From Chryseobacterium gleum (GTDB taxonomy: Bacteria; Bacteroidota; Bacteroidia; Flavobacteriales_D; Sanyastnellaceae), in the NCBI GenBank assembly GCA_945881835.1, contig CAMCVP010000016.1:1-49093 (forward strand): a stretch of DNA of 49,093 bases. The letters are read 5' to 3'. This document shows, in pieces, positions 29,903 through 39,028 of the stretch (within the stretch, counting starts at the first letter, position 1; the number at the start of each line of letters is the position of its first letter). The notes beneath the pieces were generated by a model, which searched no databases, was not told the DNA's origin, and was given only the letters and a program-made list of their open reading frames with translations. The position numbers and the translations under genes were made by a program.

Positions 29903-30424
29903 ATGAAAACAACAAACCTAAAATGGCGCTTGTGCGCATGCAATTGCGGGAGGGCATTTCCTACAAAGAACAAATCGAAGATTTATATAAACAAGCAACA
30001 TGCAGATCGGGATTACAATCTGACCAAAAGGAAAGACAGATTGCAGAAATTGGCTGAGGAGAGAGCAGAGCAAGAAAAGAAGAACAGCTGCGGTTATTAT
30101 GTGAATGACGAAATTTTGAGAAAATACTTTGACCGTTCGATATTTGATGAGGTTGAATGTCTTTTCTGCACATTGGAAAACGACGGATTCAGATCGGAAT
30201 TCGTAACAAGAAGTATCATTTTAGCAAACAGAACAATTCATTTGTTTATCGACTTTTGCGTTTCAATTCGAAAGGGCGACTATTCTGGAATAGTGAGAAT
30301 TGAAAGAAGCGAGAAGTATAGAAATACAGTTTCAGAAAATATCCCAAGGACAACTAAGAAACGAATTGTGCGCAGTGCTGAATGGCATAGAGCTAGATTG
30401 GCTAGGAATCAAGGATTGAATTGA
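29903..30424 (+). CDS. Hypothetical protein with zinc-ribbon-like N-terminus
   Basis: 173 residues, 5 nt after the HTH gene. The N-terminus LCACNCGRAFPTKNKSKIYINKQHADRDYN resembles the short CxxCGxxF...YCSxxCRxRY zinc ribbon found beside integrases, but later cysteines are replaced, leaving C-x-C-x-C and His. A basic helix (LTKRKDRLQKLAEERAEQEKK) and an all-alpha C-terminal part follow. The end is rich in arginine, which fits nucleic-acid binding. No named family is recognised; association with integrase and HTH suggests an accessory recombination or regulatory role. Confidence 0.6.
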   Translation: MKTTNLKWRLCACNCGRAFPTKNKSKIYINKQHADRDYNLTKRKDRLQKLAEERAEQEKKNSCGYYVNDEILRKYFDRSIFDEVECLFCTLENDGFRSEFVTRSIILANRTIHLFIDFCVSIRKGDYSGIVRIERSEKYRNTVSENIPRTTKKRIVRSAEWHRARLARNQGLN

Positions 30425-30745
30425 ATGGTGAAGGGAAGAGCTAAAAATGATGTCCTTGAATAGTCAGTGTTCGTTTTGTTGAACAATAATATATAACTGA
30501 AGTATGAAGAGCTGAAAAAGCAACTGGAAGAAAATAGGATGTAAATTGCGACAGTTGATTTTACGCGAAGGCAAGCTTAGTGCAGATCTCTTTGGAGAGC
30601 CTTAAAGCTTAACATCTAACCAATTGCGGTAATAACGAATCACCCTAGTCTCTAAGCCAAGTAGAGATTTTAACAGAATTACAGTGCTTGGTTTGATCAC
30701 GAAACCGCCACATATGGGCAGGTGCTGTTATAAGTAGGCTTTCAA
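30425..30745. other. Non-coding gap with short inverted repeats
   Basis: No supported gene. A short decayed open stretch near 30503-30543 reads LKYEELKKQLEENRM, which looks like a coiled-coil gene remnant. Near 30691-30734 lie ACCGCC...GGCAGGT and GGTTT...AAACC inverted repeats, just before the stop codon of the minus-strand gene. The segment separates the integrase genes from the AT-rich minus-strand units. Confidence 0.4.
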
Positions 30746-32392
30746 TTAATTGTCGTCATTTTTTGAAAGTGGTTCTACTTCATTTATTTCGTTTTGTATG
30801 CCCTGTTCACGATATTCAGAAGCAATGTTTATTTGAATGACTTCTCGTTCATTTTTCCAATATATTATGCTTAAAAATGCAATTGCTGTTTGAACCTTTA
30901 AGTCTTGATTATCTGGCTCTTCTTTTAAATTCCATTTTTCTTTAATTGCTATATTTTCTTTTTTATTGATGTCGATAACGGAAGCATATATTTTGAGTTT
31001 TTCGTTTATGCATTTTAATTGCATATCTATCAAGTCATCTTCCCTTAAATCTTTGTGTTCTATTGCAGGTAGATCTTTCCCTCTTAGAACAAATAACGTG
31101 TCCAGAAAATGATATTCTGTGGAAGGAATGTAATGAACGATTCTTTTAAATTTGCTTGAGTCAATTATTTCTTTTGTCTGAAATCCAATATTCACGCCAA
31201 TTATTATAATGTCGTTGTTATTCCCTATTATTTTTGCCAATGCAACAATTATATTCTCCTTATTGAGTAAATATCTTTTTGTTCTCGCAATTAAAAATGA
31301 GTTTGGGATTAATCGTTTTATTTTGCTTGTTGAAATTGCTTCTGCAAATACGGTATCGTAATTTAAATTAGGAATATCATTGTCAGTAAATGCTGATTTC
31401 GACATTATAATTATATCTCCATTGACGCTCAATTTAAGTTCACTTTTTAAATGTGTAGCTTCTTTTGGTATGAATACACTATTATATTCTTCAAATGCAC
31501 TTGATATGATTTCATTTGATTGAGTGTAAAATTTTTGAATTTTTTCATCGGATAGTTCTGTGTTATGTTTTTGCTGTCTAATTTTATTTTTAACGGCTTC
31601 TTTTAAGTCGATAATGAAAGTAAAAAAATCATCACGTTTTGTTTCAACTATTTTTTCAAGTTCAAGGTCTTTTATCAATTCCTTGTTTGATAGTACAGTG
31701 TTTAAACATCTTTCAAAAAAGGAAGCACTATCAAGCCAACTACTAAGTTCTACAACATCGTCAGGTAGATTTGGAAGTGCTGTAAAGTCCTGATATATGT
31801 AATATTGATGAAGTGAATACTGTCTTAAAAATAAAGTAGATATATAACAACAAATCCAATAATTTACTTGACGTCTGTTACCTAGATTATCAAGCTCGGG
31901 AAAATAGTATTTAAAATCTATAGGGATTTTGTGCTTAAATTCATTTCGGAAACTTTCAAACCAATAAAATATTTGCGTCATTGTTTCTGGAAGCAATAAA
32001 TATTTCGGAGGTTGTGATTGAGAATATTCTAATAGATAATTTAAAGTCTTGAATTGCTTACGATATAGCATTAGACCGCCAAGGGCATAATGAAACTCAA
32101 GAAATCTATTTCGTTCGTCATTTCGTCTGTCAACTTGTTCTTTATTATTTATTTCTAGTTCACCATTTTGGGAAGAATAATCTGGCATCACTCCTTGAAG
32201 CCGATAATCAAAATATTGACTTGAATTTGACCAAAACATTTTTATCAATCTGGGATTATCGCATATGTTATAAATATTTCTCCAAAGCCAACTGTAGGTT
32301 TCTTCTGAAATAATAATGTCTTCAAAGTCTTCACCAAGTAGCCATACTCCGCTAACTGCTCTATGTTCGATTGCTCTAAGCTTTGTTTTCAT
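30746..32392 (-). CDS. Hypothetical protein, accessory region
   Basis: 548 residues, no family recognised. No signal peptide or membrane helix. The first half is aromatic-rich and helical (FLEFHYALGGLMLYRKQFKTLNYLLEYSQSQPPKYLLLPETMTQIFYWFESFRNEF). The second half has a mixed alpha/beta stretch (LNKENIIVALAKIIGNNNDIIIIGVNIGFQTKEIID), and the tail is acidic. The start overlaps the upstream membrane-protein gene by 17 nt, so the two are almost certainly made together. Strongly AT-rich (25% GC in the row at 31261, against 47% in the integrase at 29041), pointing to transfer. A soluble partner of the membrane protein, in an island setting typical of defence genes, is a guess. Confidence 0.72.
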   Translation of the reverse strand: MKTKLRAIEHRAVSGVWLLGEDFEDIIISEETYSWLWRNIYNICDNPRLIKMFWSNSSQYFDYRLQGVMPDYSSQNGELEINNKEQVDRRNDERNRFLEFHYALGGLMLYRKQFKTLNYLLEYSQSQPPKYLLLPETMTQIFYWFESFRNEFKHKIPIDFKYYFPELDNLGNRRQVNYWICCYISTLFLRQYSLHQYYIYQDFTALPNLPDDVVELSSWLDSASFFERCLNTVLSNKELIKDLELEKIVETKRDDFFTFIIDLKEAVKNKIRQQKHNTELSDEKIQKFYTQSNEIISSAFEEYNSVFIPKEATHLKSELKLSVNGDIIIMSKSAFTDNDIPNLNYDTVFAEAISTSKIKRLIPNSFLIARTKRYLLNKENIIVALAKIIGNNNDIIIIGVNIGFQTKEIIDSSKFKRIVHYIPSTEYHFLDTLFVLRGKDLPAIEHKDLREDDLIDMQLKCINEKLKIYASVIDINKKENIAIKEKWNLKEEPDNQDLKVQTAIAFLSIIYWKNEREVIQINIASEYREQGIQNEINEVEPLSKNDDN

Positions 32393-33113
32393 CTTTTGCT
32401 ACTATTTCGTTTAGTTTACTAACAAGAAAGTATAAGTCAACGGGATAAATCAATGGTTTAGACTTATCGTGGTTCTTTCTAATGTTTGCAAATAATGAGT
32501 AATAAAATTCAAGTAAAGTCTCCTGGAGATGTTCGTCTTGCTTTTCAATTGCATAAAAAGCAATTTCATTAATAGCTTTTAAATGATAATTCTGTATTTC
32601 AGTATCAGGTTTTGATTTTTTGTATTCGTTAATAACGTGTGTCAAAAGAGATTTCGATTTCCCACTATATAGCGCCACTTTACCTAACCATATAAAAAAG
32701 AAGATTATCAAAAGTATAGACAATAATAATACAAGGTAATTTGCTGAGTTATTAATAAACCAATTGTCCCAATTGAATGGTGGTGGTATTTTAAAGATTA
32801 AAAACAAGAAAGAAAATAGAGTCGAAAAAAGAGTTAATTTAAACACAGTAATGCAAAAAAAACTTTTGTGAATTTGGATTCTTAATACTTTTTGTGGGAA
32901 TTCATTGTTAAAAAGTACTGGAATATACTCGGAAGAGTACTTGTCTCCAATGTTTGAAATTTTGTCAATAATAATTGGATAAGCAATTCCTAATATAGCG
33001 ATATCAATGCCTACACAAATTTCGATAATATTTTCAGGTGTCATCTTGTGGTATCTATTTTTTATGATTGCATGTAACATTTCGGAATTAACTGAATTTG
33101 GCGATTTCGGCAT
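32376..33113 (-). CDS. Hypothetical membrane protein, accessory region
   Basis: 245 residues with three predicted membrane helices: about 29-47 (EICVGIDIAILGIAYPIII), 83-108 (SFFCITVFKLTLFSTLFSFLFLIFKI) and 122-148 (NYLVLLLSILLIIFFFIWLGKVALY). The soluble C-terminal half (~150-245) is helical, with NEYKKSKPDTEIQNYHLKAINEIAFYAIEKQDEHLQETLLEFYYSLF. No known family. Overlaps the 548-aa gene downstream, suggesting a two-component membrane/cytosol unit. Same AT-rich composition as its neighbour. Confidence 0.72.
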   Translation of the reverse strand: MPKSPNSVNSEMLHAIIKNRYHKMTPENIIEICVGIDIAILGIAYPIIIDKISNIGDKYSSEYIPVLFNNEFPQKVLRIQIHKSFFCITVFKLTLFSTLFSFLFLIFKIPPPFNWDNWFINNSANYLVLLLSILLIIFFFIWLGKVALYSGKSKSLLTHVINEYKKSKPDTEIQNYHLKAINEIAFYAIEKQDEHLQETLLEFYYSLFANIRKNHDKSKPLIYPVDLYFLVSKLNEIVAKDENKA

Positions 33114-33249
33114 GCGACAATGTCTGTCAGCACTGATCTTGATGTAAAAAGAAATGTTTAATTAACCTCTTCACCCGCCATTGTGCCAAACGCTTGTTGG
33201 CTCTTGGCGTTATTCTGTTATCTATTGTTTTAAAAATAGTTACAATTTT
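33114..33249. other. Boundary between AT-rich gene units with nested inverted repeats
   Basis: Contains an ACCCGCCATTGTGC stretch followed by GCCAA/TTGGC and AACGC/GCGTT nested inverted repeats (about 33171-33222). It is more GC-rich than the flanking genes. A comparable sequence type lies at the other gene-unit end near 30700. Confidence 0.4.
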
Positions 33250-34782
33250 TCAATTTGTTTCTTCTGATGTCAGGGCAGTCCTAATATTTTCGGCTGCCTT
33301 GTCAAAACGTAATTTGTTATTAACACTCCATTCGCTTATACCTTCTTCGGTTTTCTTTGTAATCGTCATAAATTGTGGCTCATTAAATATCATTTTGTCC
33401 CAGCTACTTACTCTGCCCTCTTTAATTGCTAATTCAACAATATCATAAACCTCATTTTGAATTGGATCTGGCAAGATATTTAGAATATTCGCTGATTTCT
33501 CAATAAAGTTATTGTCTATTTCTAGTTCGTCTTTTAGAGAAATAAATCCACCCAATGCGATTCCAGCTTTGAACCAATCACTATACAATAAACTTCCGCT
33601 TGTGATTGAGCTTACTAAATTCAGACTTTTCCAATGATTGTTTTTCGCTGCTGATTTTAAAAGTCTTCCTAAATATATTTGTTCTGATTTGTTTATTACG
33701 TTAATTAATTCGATTGCTTTATCCATTCTCAAATAGTCAATTACCGGATTTTGTTTCTCGTATTGGAAACTTGCCAAATCTTCGCATATTCTTTTAAAGG
33801 TCGCTTTAATACTTCCGTAGTAATTTATTGAGGTTTCAAATGATAATCCGCTAAGTTTTTTATGATACCTGTTTTTAAAACTTTCTTCTAAAGAGTTGTT
33901 TTGAACAAGATTGCCTGCAATTGCTTTCAGATTATTAAGTTTTGTACTTTCTGTTTCTCCTTCTAAGTATGCGATTAACATTTCCTTTATTCTGTCAGGC
34001 AATAATGGCCAAGTATCTTGATGCACAAACCCTATAAAGCATACATAAGTAAAATTAGTTACCCGGTTTTCTAAGGACCAATCGACATTATCTAGTGGTA
34101 GTGAAGTATTAATAAGAAGTTCAACTAGAAAACAGCTCAATTTTCTCTGCTCATTGAATTTATCTTCACTTTGACTAAGTTTTCCAATTTTAAAAAGCAA
34201 AGTTTTGAAAAAGAAAGGATGAAGATTCAATGGCGTTCTAGATATTGTTCTTTTTGCATAGTTTCTGACTTGCGCAATATCGGTTGGAAGGAAAAAGGGC
34301 TTTGAACTTATGTTATCGGATAAATCTGTCAGATAGGTCTTGTTAAAATGTAATTGTTTCAACAAAGTAATTCTTGCCGCTTGTCCTAATATATGCCTCA
34401 CTTCATCAACTTCAGGATTTAAATTGTATGGATGAGCAAATAAGCAGCGTTGTTCCCATAAGAAAGCAACTTTACTGTAATCGGGATTGTCAATAATGCC
34501 ACAAATCTTGGCTTCTTCAAAAATTAGTTTGTCAGCCGAAAGTTTTTCATTCTCAGCATCTTCAATTTTCTGTTTTGCCGTCGTTGCTCTGTTGTCACCT
34601 AAATTTGATAGAATAAATATTTTACGTTTTAACGATTCGATTATTGAAATCCAAGTCATTATATAGGCAGCACGAAGTTGTCCATTGAGAAAACAATGTG
34701 ATGCTTCTTCAAATAACACCTTATCGTCAGCTTCAATAATTTGAGCTTTTAAGTTTTCAATCCAATCTTTGTCTTCTCTCAT
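33250..34782 (-). CDS. HEPN-like domain protein, accessory region
   Basis: 510 residues from ATG 34782; a TTG at 34812 would add ten. The N-terminal ~150 residues read like a HEPN-type helical domain: LFEEASHCFLNGQLRAAYIMTWISIIESLKRKIF then WEQRCLFAHPYN, giving an R-x4-H motif (Arg112, His117), the hallmark of HEPN RNases, though Cys replaces the usual polar residue after Arg. The rest is a long helical repeat-like region without a known family. HEPN proteins occur in toxin-antitoxin and antiphage systems, and no nucleotidyltransferase partner lies next to it. AT-rich. RNase activity is inference only. Confidence 0.65.
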   Translation of the reverse strand: MREDKDWIENLKAQIIEADDKVLFEEASHCFLNGQLRAAYIMTWISIIESLKRKIFILSNLGDNRATTAKQKIEDAENEKLSADKLIFEEAKICGIIDNPDYSKVAFLWEQRCLFAHPYNLNPEVDEVRHILGQAARITLLKQLHFNKTYLTDLSDNISSKPFFLPTDIAQVRNYAKRTISRTPLNLHPFFFKTLLFKIGKLSQSEDKFNEQRKLSCFLVELLINTSLPLDNVDWSLENRVTNFTYVCFIGFVHQDTWPLLPDRIKEMLIAYLEGETESTKLNNLKAIAGNLVQNNSLEESFKNRYHKKLSGLSFETSINYYGSIKATFKRICEDLASFQYEKQNPVIDYLRMDKAIELINVINKSEQIYLGRLLKSAAKNNHWKSLNLVSSITSGSLLYSDWFKAGIALGGFISLKDELEIDNNFIEKSANILNILPDPIQNEVYDIVELAIKEGRVSSWDKMIFNEPQFMTITKKTEEGISEWSVNNKLRFDKAAENIRTALTSEETN

Positions 34783-35402
34783 GTTGTATTTTCTTTTTAT
34801 GTTTTCAGCCAACTAAGATATATACGCGATTTCTATTCGATTATTAAGATAGGTTCCTATTTAAAAGCACAACATCATTTAACAAGTTAGCCCTTCAATA
34901 GAAGTAAAAAAAGGAGAATATCCAAATTTGGCCTAATCCCCCAACTCCCTCTCAATCCATCTCCAAAATCTCATCTCGTCAAAAGGCAAGATTCATGATT
35001 CAAACACAAGAGATTTTAATATTTACAAAATCTCAACATTGAATTTTTAAATGATTAAGACGTTTCATTATTCCGAATGAACTTGATTCCAATTATTACT
35101 TCATCTAGTTTTTATCATCGTTAAATCGCCCCCAAAGCAATTCAATTAAATGTCTGTAAGCAATACGTCAATAGACGTATTTAATAATATTCGAATGAGG
35201 GTTAAATATTGGATATACGTCCTTTGACGTATTTTTCAAAGAATTCGAAAATGTGTTTTTGTCTTGAAGGCACGGTAAATAAAGGGTTTTCCGAGCGGAA
35301 CTACCTTTTTCGCGTAGATTATTTAAAAAAGAATTTAATGAACTTTCATTTTATTTGTAAGGACTAAACTCTAAGAATTTCAAATAGTGACCTTAACCAG
35401 AT
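34783..35402. other. 620-bp non-coding region
   Basis: No supported gene. It holds GAGATTTT/AAAATCTC arms (35010-35017, 35027-35034, with another AAAATCTC at 34965-34972) and two dyads with a common ATACGTC/GACGTAT core listed separately. It probably includes divergent promoters for the HEPN-like gene and the large plus-strand operon. Confidence 0.5.
35162..35232. promoter_or_regulatory. Pair of operator-like dyads upstream of the RHS operon
   Basis: Dyad 1 (35162-35181) is AATACGTC-AATA-GACGTATT; dyad 2 (35215-35232) is ATACGTC-CTTT-GACGTAT. Same half-sites and same 4-bp gap with different central bases. Centre-to-centre distance is 52 bp, about five helical turns, so both face the same side of DNA. 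They lie 170-240 bp before the first gene of the operon, fitting sites for a dimeric regulator. Confidence 0.55.
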
Positions 35403-37439
35403 TTGAAAAGGACTGCGATTATATTGTTCTGCTTGTTTGTTGTAAACATTCAACTCCCATGCAGCATGATTAAGATTTTGGCACAATCGAAAGCTCCTGT
35501 TTGGAATGGTCTTGAAATCAATTCTAAAGTTCAATACGGAATAATACCAACTTCAGATTCAGTAGTTCAGCCAGTCTATATTTTTCAAAATTCCGCTAGT
35601 ACAGGTTTTGCTTGGAAAGGATTAAATTTTGGAATTACTTATTCATACAACAATCCAAACGCACTGATCGGGATAAGAAATGGTTTTACGTTCCAATTTA
35701 TCCCAACTTTCAAAGCAATTGATACAGAGGCCCTGCAATCGTCTCTTTCAAATGGGATTCATTCAAAACTGGATAGCTTGAATACGCTAACATCCAATTA
35801 CCAAAAGCGAATTCAATTTTTAGAGAGTTACAACGGCGATAGTATACAAATGCCCAAATGGAATTTGATAGATACGAGCCAACTGAATATGAATTCGGTC
35901 CTACCTGATTCTTTGAACTTAAGCAATCCACTGGATACACTTTCATCGAATGGTCAAGATATTAATGCAGCAGAGAGGTTAAGTGTTTCAGAGGAACTAA
36001 GCAGATGCAGAAAGGAGTTAGATAATTTGAAATCTCTCCAAGAGAAATACACGGCTCAACTGGAAGGATTGAAAGACAAAAAGGAGTCTATTTTTTCAAA
36101 TCCATTTAGTAAATCCTTACCAATGGAATTGCGCAAATTGGATGTCGGTAATTTCACTGCGAGCACCTCACCAATTTCGCTTTGGGGGACATCTTTATTC
36201 GGATTTTCCGTAGCGTTGAATAAGGGCAGTTATTACATAGATGCAGGAATTGGTAAAATACAAACACCGATTTTTCCAGAATTAAATCAGCTTGGACTTT
36301 CAAAGCAAATGATAGATGCGGTCTCAGCTTGGGGAAGAAACATGAGTTCATCTACTAGAGCTCTCTCTTGGATAGTATTAGGAAAAGGAAGGCCAGAACA
36401 ATCTCATTTTTACATTCAAGGTTTAACAGGTCGCGGAAAACGAGACCTATCAGATACACAATCGGGAAATGCAGTGAACTATGTTTTAGAAGCTCAAGGA
36501 CAATGGGTAAATGGCGGAAGTAAGTTAGAGATGAACGCTTCAAAATCGTTTTTGAGTCGTCCCCTAAATTTAATGTCAGATGCCATTTCTTCGAAAGGAA
36601 AATATGATGTTGGATATGCCTTTCATATCGGGTGGAATCAGCGAGTTGAAAGTACAAATACAGAGATTGCTCTAAAGTCTAATCTTTACACTGCAACGTT
36701 CAATAGTTTTGGAATTGCGGTTGCGCGACACGATTACCTTCAATCGCAAATTCAATTGAAACAAGGTATTGGTAAGAAGGCCAATTTTACAATTCAAGCG
36801 AAGTACGATCAAAGAGGTTTGAATCAGAAAGTGTGTGATTTCAAAAGTTTGAATTCATCTCTGAGGTTGAAAATGTTTAAACGTGGAAATCTTATTCTCT
36901 TAGCTTCTCAAAATAAAGGTGTAATTCAAATCGATACTTCGAGTGTAACGGTTAATCAAACATTGCTTTCGGGGGTATTCAATATGCCGTTGAAATTAGG
37001 GAAACTCATCCCAATAGTGTCAGCGCAGCAAGTCATCGCTGTTACAACTAATATCGGTGGGTTGAATCGCATAGAAAATTCGAATGTGTCAGTTTCAATA
37101 ACCAAAAAAAGTTTTTCAAGCAGAGTCGGTTTATTGGGAGTGAAGCAAACTTCCTCTGATTCATTAGTACAAGAATCTTATTTCGTAGAAGGAAATTTTG
37201 GAATTACAAAGCCTAAGTGGAATACAAGTATAACATTGAGGCAGAATGTACAAGACGCAAAATCATACGGTTTGTCTGTTAACGTCGGACTGGCCTTTAG
37301 CAATTTGAAAATAATGGTCATGGCCGAAAAATTTGTTTATGACCCCATTTCAATGCCATGGCTTTCTCTGGAATTGGCCAAAAAATACCCATTCAGAGGA
37401 AGTATACAAGTTACTTACACTTTAAAAAAATCGAAATGA
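35403..37439 (+). CDS. Putative outer-membrane beta-barrel protein with coiled-coil segment
   Basis: 678 residues. The start is TTG 35403, which gives a signal peptide (MKRTAIILFCLFVVNIQLP); the first in-frame ATG would lose it. Residues ~30-100 are beta-rich, ~105-230 hold Ser/Asn-rich and coiled-coil stretches (ERLSVSEELSRCRKELDNLKSLQEKYTAQLEGLKDKK). From ~240 on, regular amphipathic strands run to the end (GYAFHIGWNQRVESTNTEIALKSNLYTATFNSFGIAVARHDYLQSQIQLKQG ... FRGSIQVTYTLKKSK), as in large barrels. No named family. It heads the operon; its stop overlaps the next start (ATGA). A pore or anchor for the exported RHS protein is a plausible guess. Confidence 0.7.
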   Translation: MKRTAIILFCLFVVNIQLPCSMIKILAQSKAPVWNGLEINSKVQYGIIPTSDSVVQPVYIFQNSASTGFAWKGLNFGITYSYNNPNALIGIRNGFTFQFIPTFKAIDTEALQSSLSNGIHSKLDSLNTLTSNYQKRIQFLESYNGDSIQMPKWNLIDTSQLNMNSVLPDSLNLSNPLDTLSSNGQDINAAERLSVSEELSRCRKELDNLKSLQEKYTAQLEGLKDKKESIFSNPFSKSLPMELRKLDVGNFTASTSPISLWGTSLFGFSVALNKGSYYIDAGIGKIQTPIFPELNQLGLSKQMIDAVSAWGRNMSSSTRALSWIVLGKGRPEQSHFYIQGLTGRGKRDLSDTQSGNAVNYVLEAQGQWVNGGSKLEMNASKSFLSRPLNLMSDAISSKGKYDVGYAFHIGWNQRVESTNTEIALKSNLYTATFNSFGIAVARHDYLQSQIQLKQGIGKKANFTIQAKYDQRGLNQKVCDFKSLNSSLRLKMFKRGNLILLASQNKGVIQIDTSSVTVNQTLLSGVFNMPLKLGKLIPIVSAQQVIAVTTNIGGLNRIENSNVSVSITKKSFSSRVGLLGVKQTSSDSLVQESYFVEGNFGITKPKWNTSITLRQNVQDAKSYGLSVNVGLAFSNLKIMVMAEKFVYDPISMPWLSLELAKKYPFRGSIQVTYTLKKSK

Positions 37440-38513
37440 TAAAGAAGTTAGTTCTCATTGTTTTAGTGTTTTGTTCTTTTTGGACATATGGTCAGGTAAG
37501 TGTTACAGGATCTCTTTTTAATGAGTGGAATGCAAGCTTATCTGCGTTGACTCAATTGACTTTGGTAAATTCAGATATGGAGGCGAAAGAGGTTAAACTA
37601 GTTGTGAAATTGACTTCTTCCAACGGACGAATTATTCTAACGGGTGAGACTAATCAATTTGTTATTTCACCGGGTGCTACAGTTTTACAAGGTATTCCTT
37701 TGGCAGTTTTGAATTCTCCAGGAGGAGCCGAATTTGTTTCCATGAAAACGTCAGGAGTTCTTCCTTACGGAAACTATCAGTATTGCGTTAAGGTAGTGCA
37801 AAATGGAGTAGAGGTTTTAGACGATTGGTGCGAAAGTATTCAGTCTGAATATTCTGAGTTTTTAAATCTTGTTTATCCTTTTGATGGCGACACAGTTTCT
37901 ACACATTTACCTGTTTTATCATGGATGAATTCTACTGGCAGTGCTTTGTGCACAAGTGATATGGAATATGTCATTCGCTTAACTAAAGTTGGAAAGGGTC
38001 AAACAGCGGAACAAGCCATGAATGTGAATCCTATGCAATGGTCTTTGCGATGTCTTAATTCTTTCCAAGTCAACTATCCAATTTCAGCGCTTGCCCTCGA
38101 AGACGGACAAACATATGCGTGGCAAGTGCAGCAGTATAATGGAGGTAAGGTTGTAAATACAACTGATGTTTGGAAGTTCACAGTTAATACAATTCCAGAT
38201 AAAAAGGACATCAAGTACGTTCACGTTCAAAAGGGTGAAAACCCCAATTTTATTCCTGTGTTTGAAAAATTATTCATTCGTTTTGATGATGGTTACAATC
38301 AAGGGGGAAATAGATTACACGCTATTAAGCAGAGATGGGCAGCCATTGGAGTTAGGTTTAAAATCTGAGGATTTGTCTGGGCAGGCGTTAAGCAACGGCT
38401 TCAATACCTATGAGATTGATGTTACTGAGTTTGCATTACCTAGCGGCTATTATACGGTGGTGCTTACAAATTCAAAGAAAGAGAAATTTCAATTAAAAAT
38501 TCAGGTGTTATGA
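37436..38513 (+). CDS. Exported Ig/fibronectin-like protein, interrupted by a frameshift
   Basis: The first frame (37436-38368) starts MIKKLVLIVLVFCSFWTYGQ (signal peptide) and carries beta-sandwich segments, including a FN3-like part (LVYPFDGDTVSTHLPVLSWMNSTGS ... DGQTYAWQVQQY). It ends in an unlikely tail, HAIKQRWAAIGVRFKI. The neighbouring frame continues the protein sensibly from ~38307 (EIDYTLLSRDGQPLELGLKSEDL ... LPSGYYTVVLTNSKKEKFQLKIQVL) to the TGA at 38513, which overlaps the next ATG. The break falls on a run of five G at 38303-38307; four G would restore one frame of about 358 residues. Real mutation, assembly error and recoding cannot be told apart here. Confidence 0.75.
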
Positions 38514-39028
38514 AATTGAAAAGTGTAATGCTTAGTCTTCTTGTTGTAGGCGTTTTCGCTTTGACGGTTGTGACCTTCATAAAAAATAAACCAGCGAAAG
38601 TTGTTTATGTAAATATGGACGAGTTGTTCAATGGGTTTCAAATGAAAAAAGAGTTGGAAAATGATTTCTTATCGAAGACAAATCAAATACAGAAGCAAAT
38701 CGAAACCTTGCGAATAAAAGTTGCGGGTTTCAAAGAAGAAGTGAGCAGAGCAGTTTCAACAAATTATGTTGATTCATTGAATAGCGCGAATGCTCAATTG
38801 GCAGAATTGAATATTCAATTTCAAGAAAATTACGCTCCGCTAAAAGATCAATATGATTCTCAAATTCAAAATCAACTGTTGACGTATATGACTGAATTTG
38901 GTAAGAGTCATGATTATGATTTAGTCATAACGAATCTGAACGGAAGTACAGTACTATATGGTTCGGACAATGTAAATGCTACGACGGAAGCTTTAGAATT
39001 CGTAAATCAGAAATATGCAGGTAAGTAG
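38510..39028 (+). CDS. OmpH/Skp-like periplasmic chaperone
   Basis: 172 residues with an N-terminal hydrophobic segment (MLSLLVVGVFALTVVTFI). The mature part fits OmpH/Skp: VVYVNMDELFNGFQMKKELENDFLSKTNQIQKQIETLRIKVAGFKEEVSRA, a long coiled-coil pair, and a final strand region (HDYDLVITNLNGSTVLYGSDNVNATTEALEFVNQKY). Skp-type proteins hold unfolded barrel or secreted proteins in the periplasm. A copy inside this operon suggests a dedicated chaperone for the large products nearby. Start overlaps the preceding stop (ATGA) and its end overlaps the next gene by 14 nt. Confidence 0.85.
   Translation: MKLKSVMLSLLVVGVFALTVVTFIKNKPAKVVYVNMDELFNGFQMKKELENDFLSKTNQIQKQIETLRIKVAGFKEEVSRAVSTNYVDSLNSANAQLAELNIQFQENYAPLKDQYDSQIQNQLLTYMTEFGKSHDYDLVITNLNGSTVLYGSDNVNATTEALEFVNQKYAGK

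Noticed and set aside
30503-30543. A short coiled-coil gene
   Set aside because: Only about 15 codons with no start codon; more likely a remnant.
33165-33235. Integron attC site
   Set aside because: Inverted repeats are present, but the GTTRRRY/RYYYAAC core pair could not be identified and no integron integrase is seen.
28080-35400. A second copy of the tRNA-Ser 3' end as attachment site
   Set aside because: No convincing match to GGTTCGAATCCCTCTCTC was found downstream by eye; the other end may be outside the window or the element decayed.
38166-38513. A separate 115-residue gene
   Set aside because: Its first half is a shadow of the upstream frame; only the latter half is sensible and fits as the C-terminus of the frameshifted protein.
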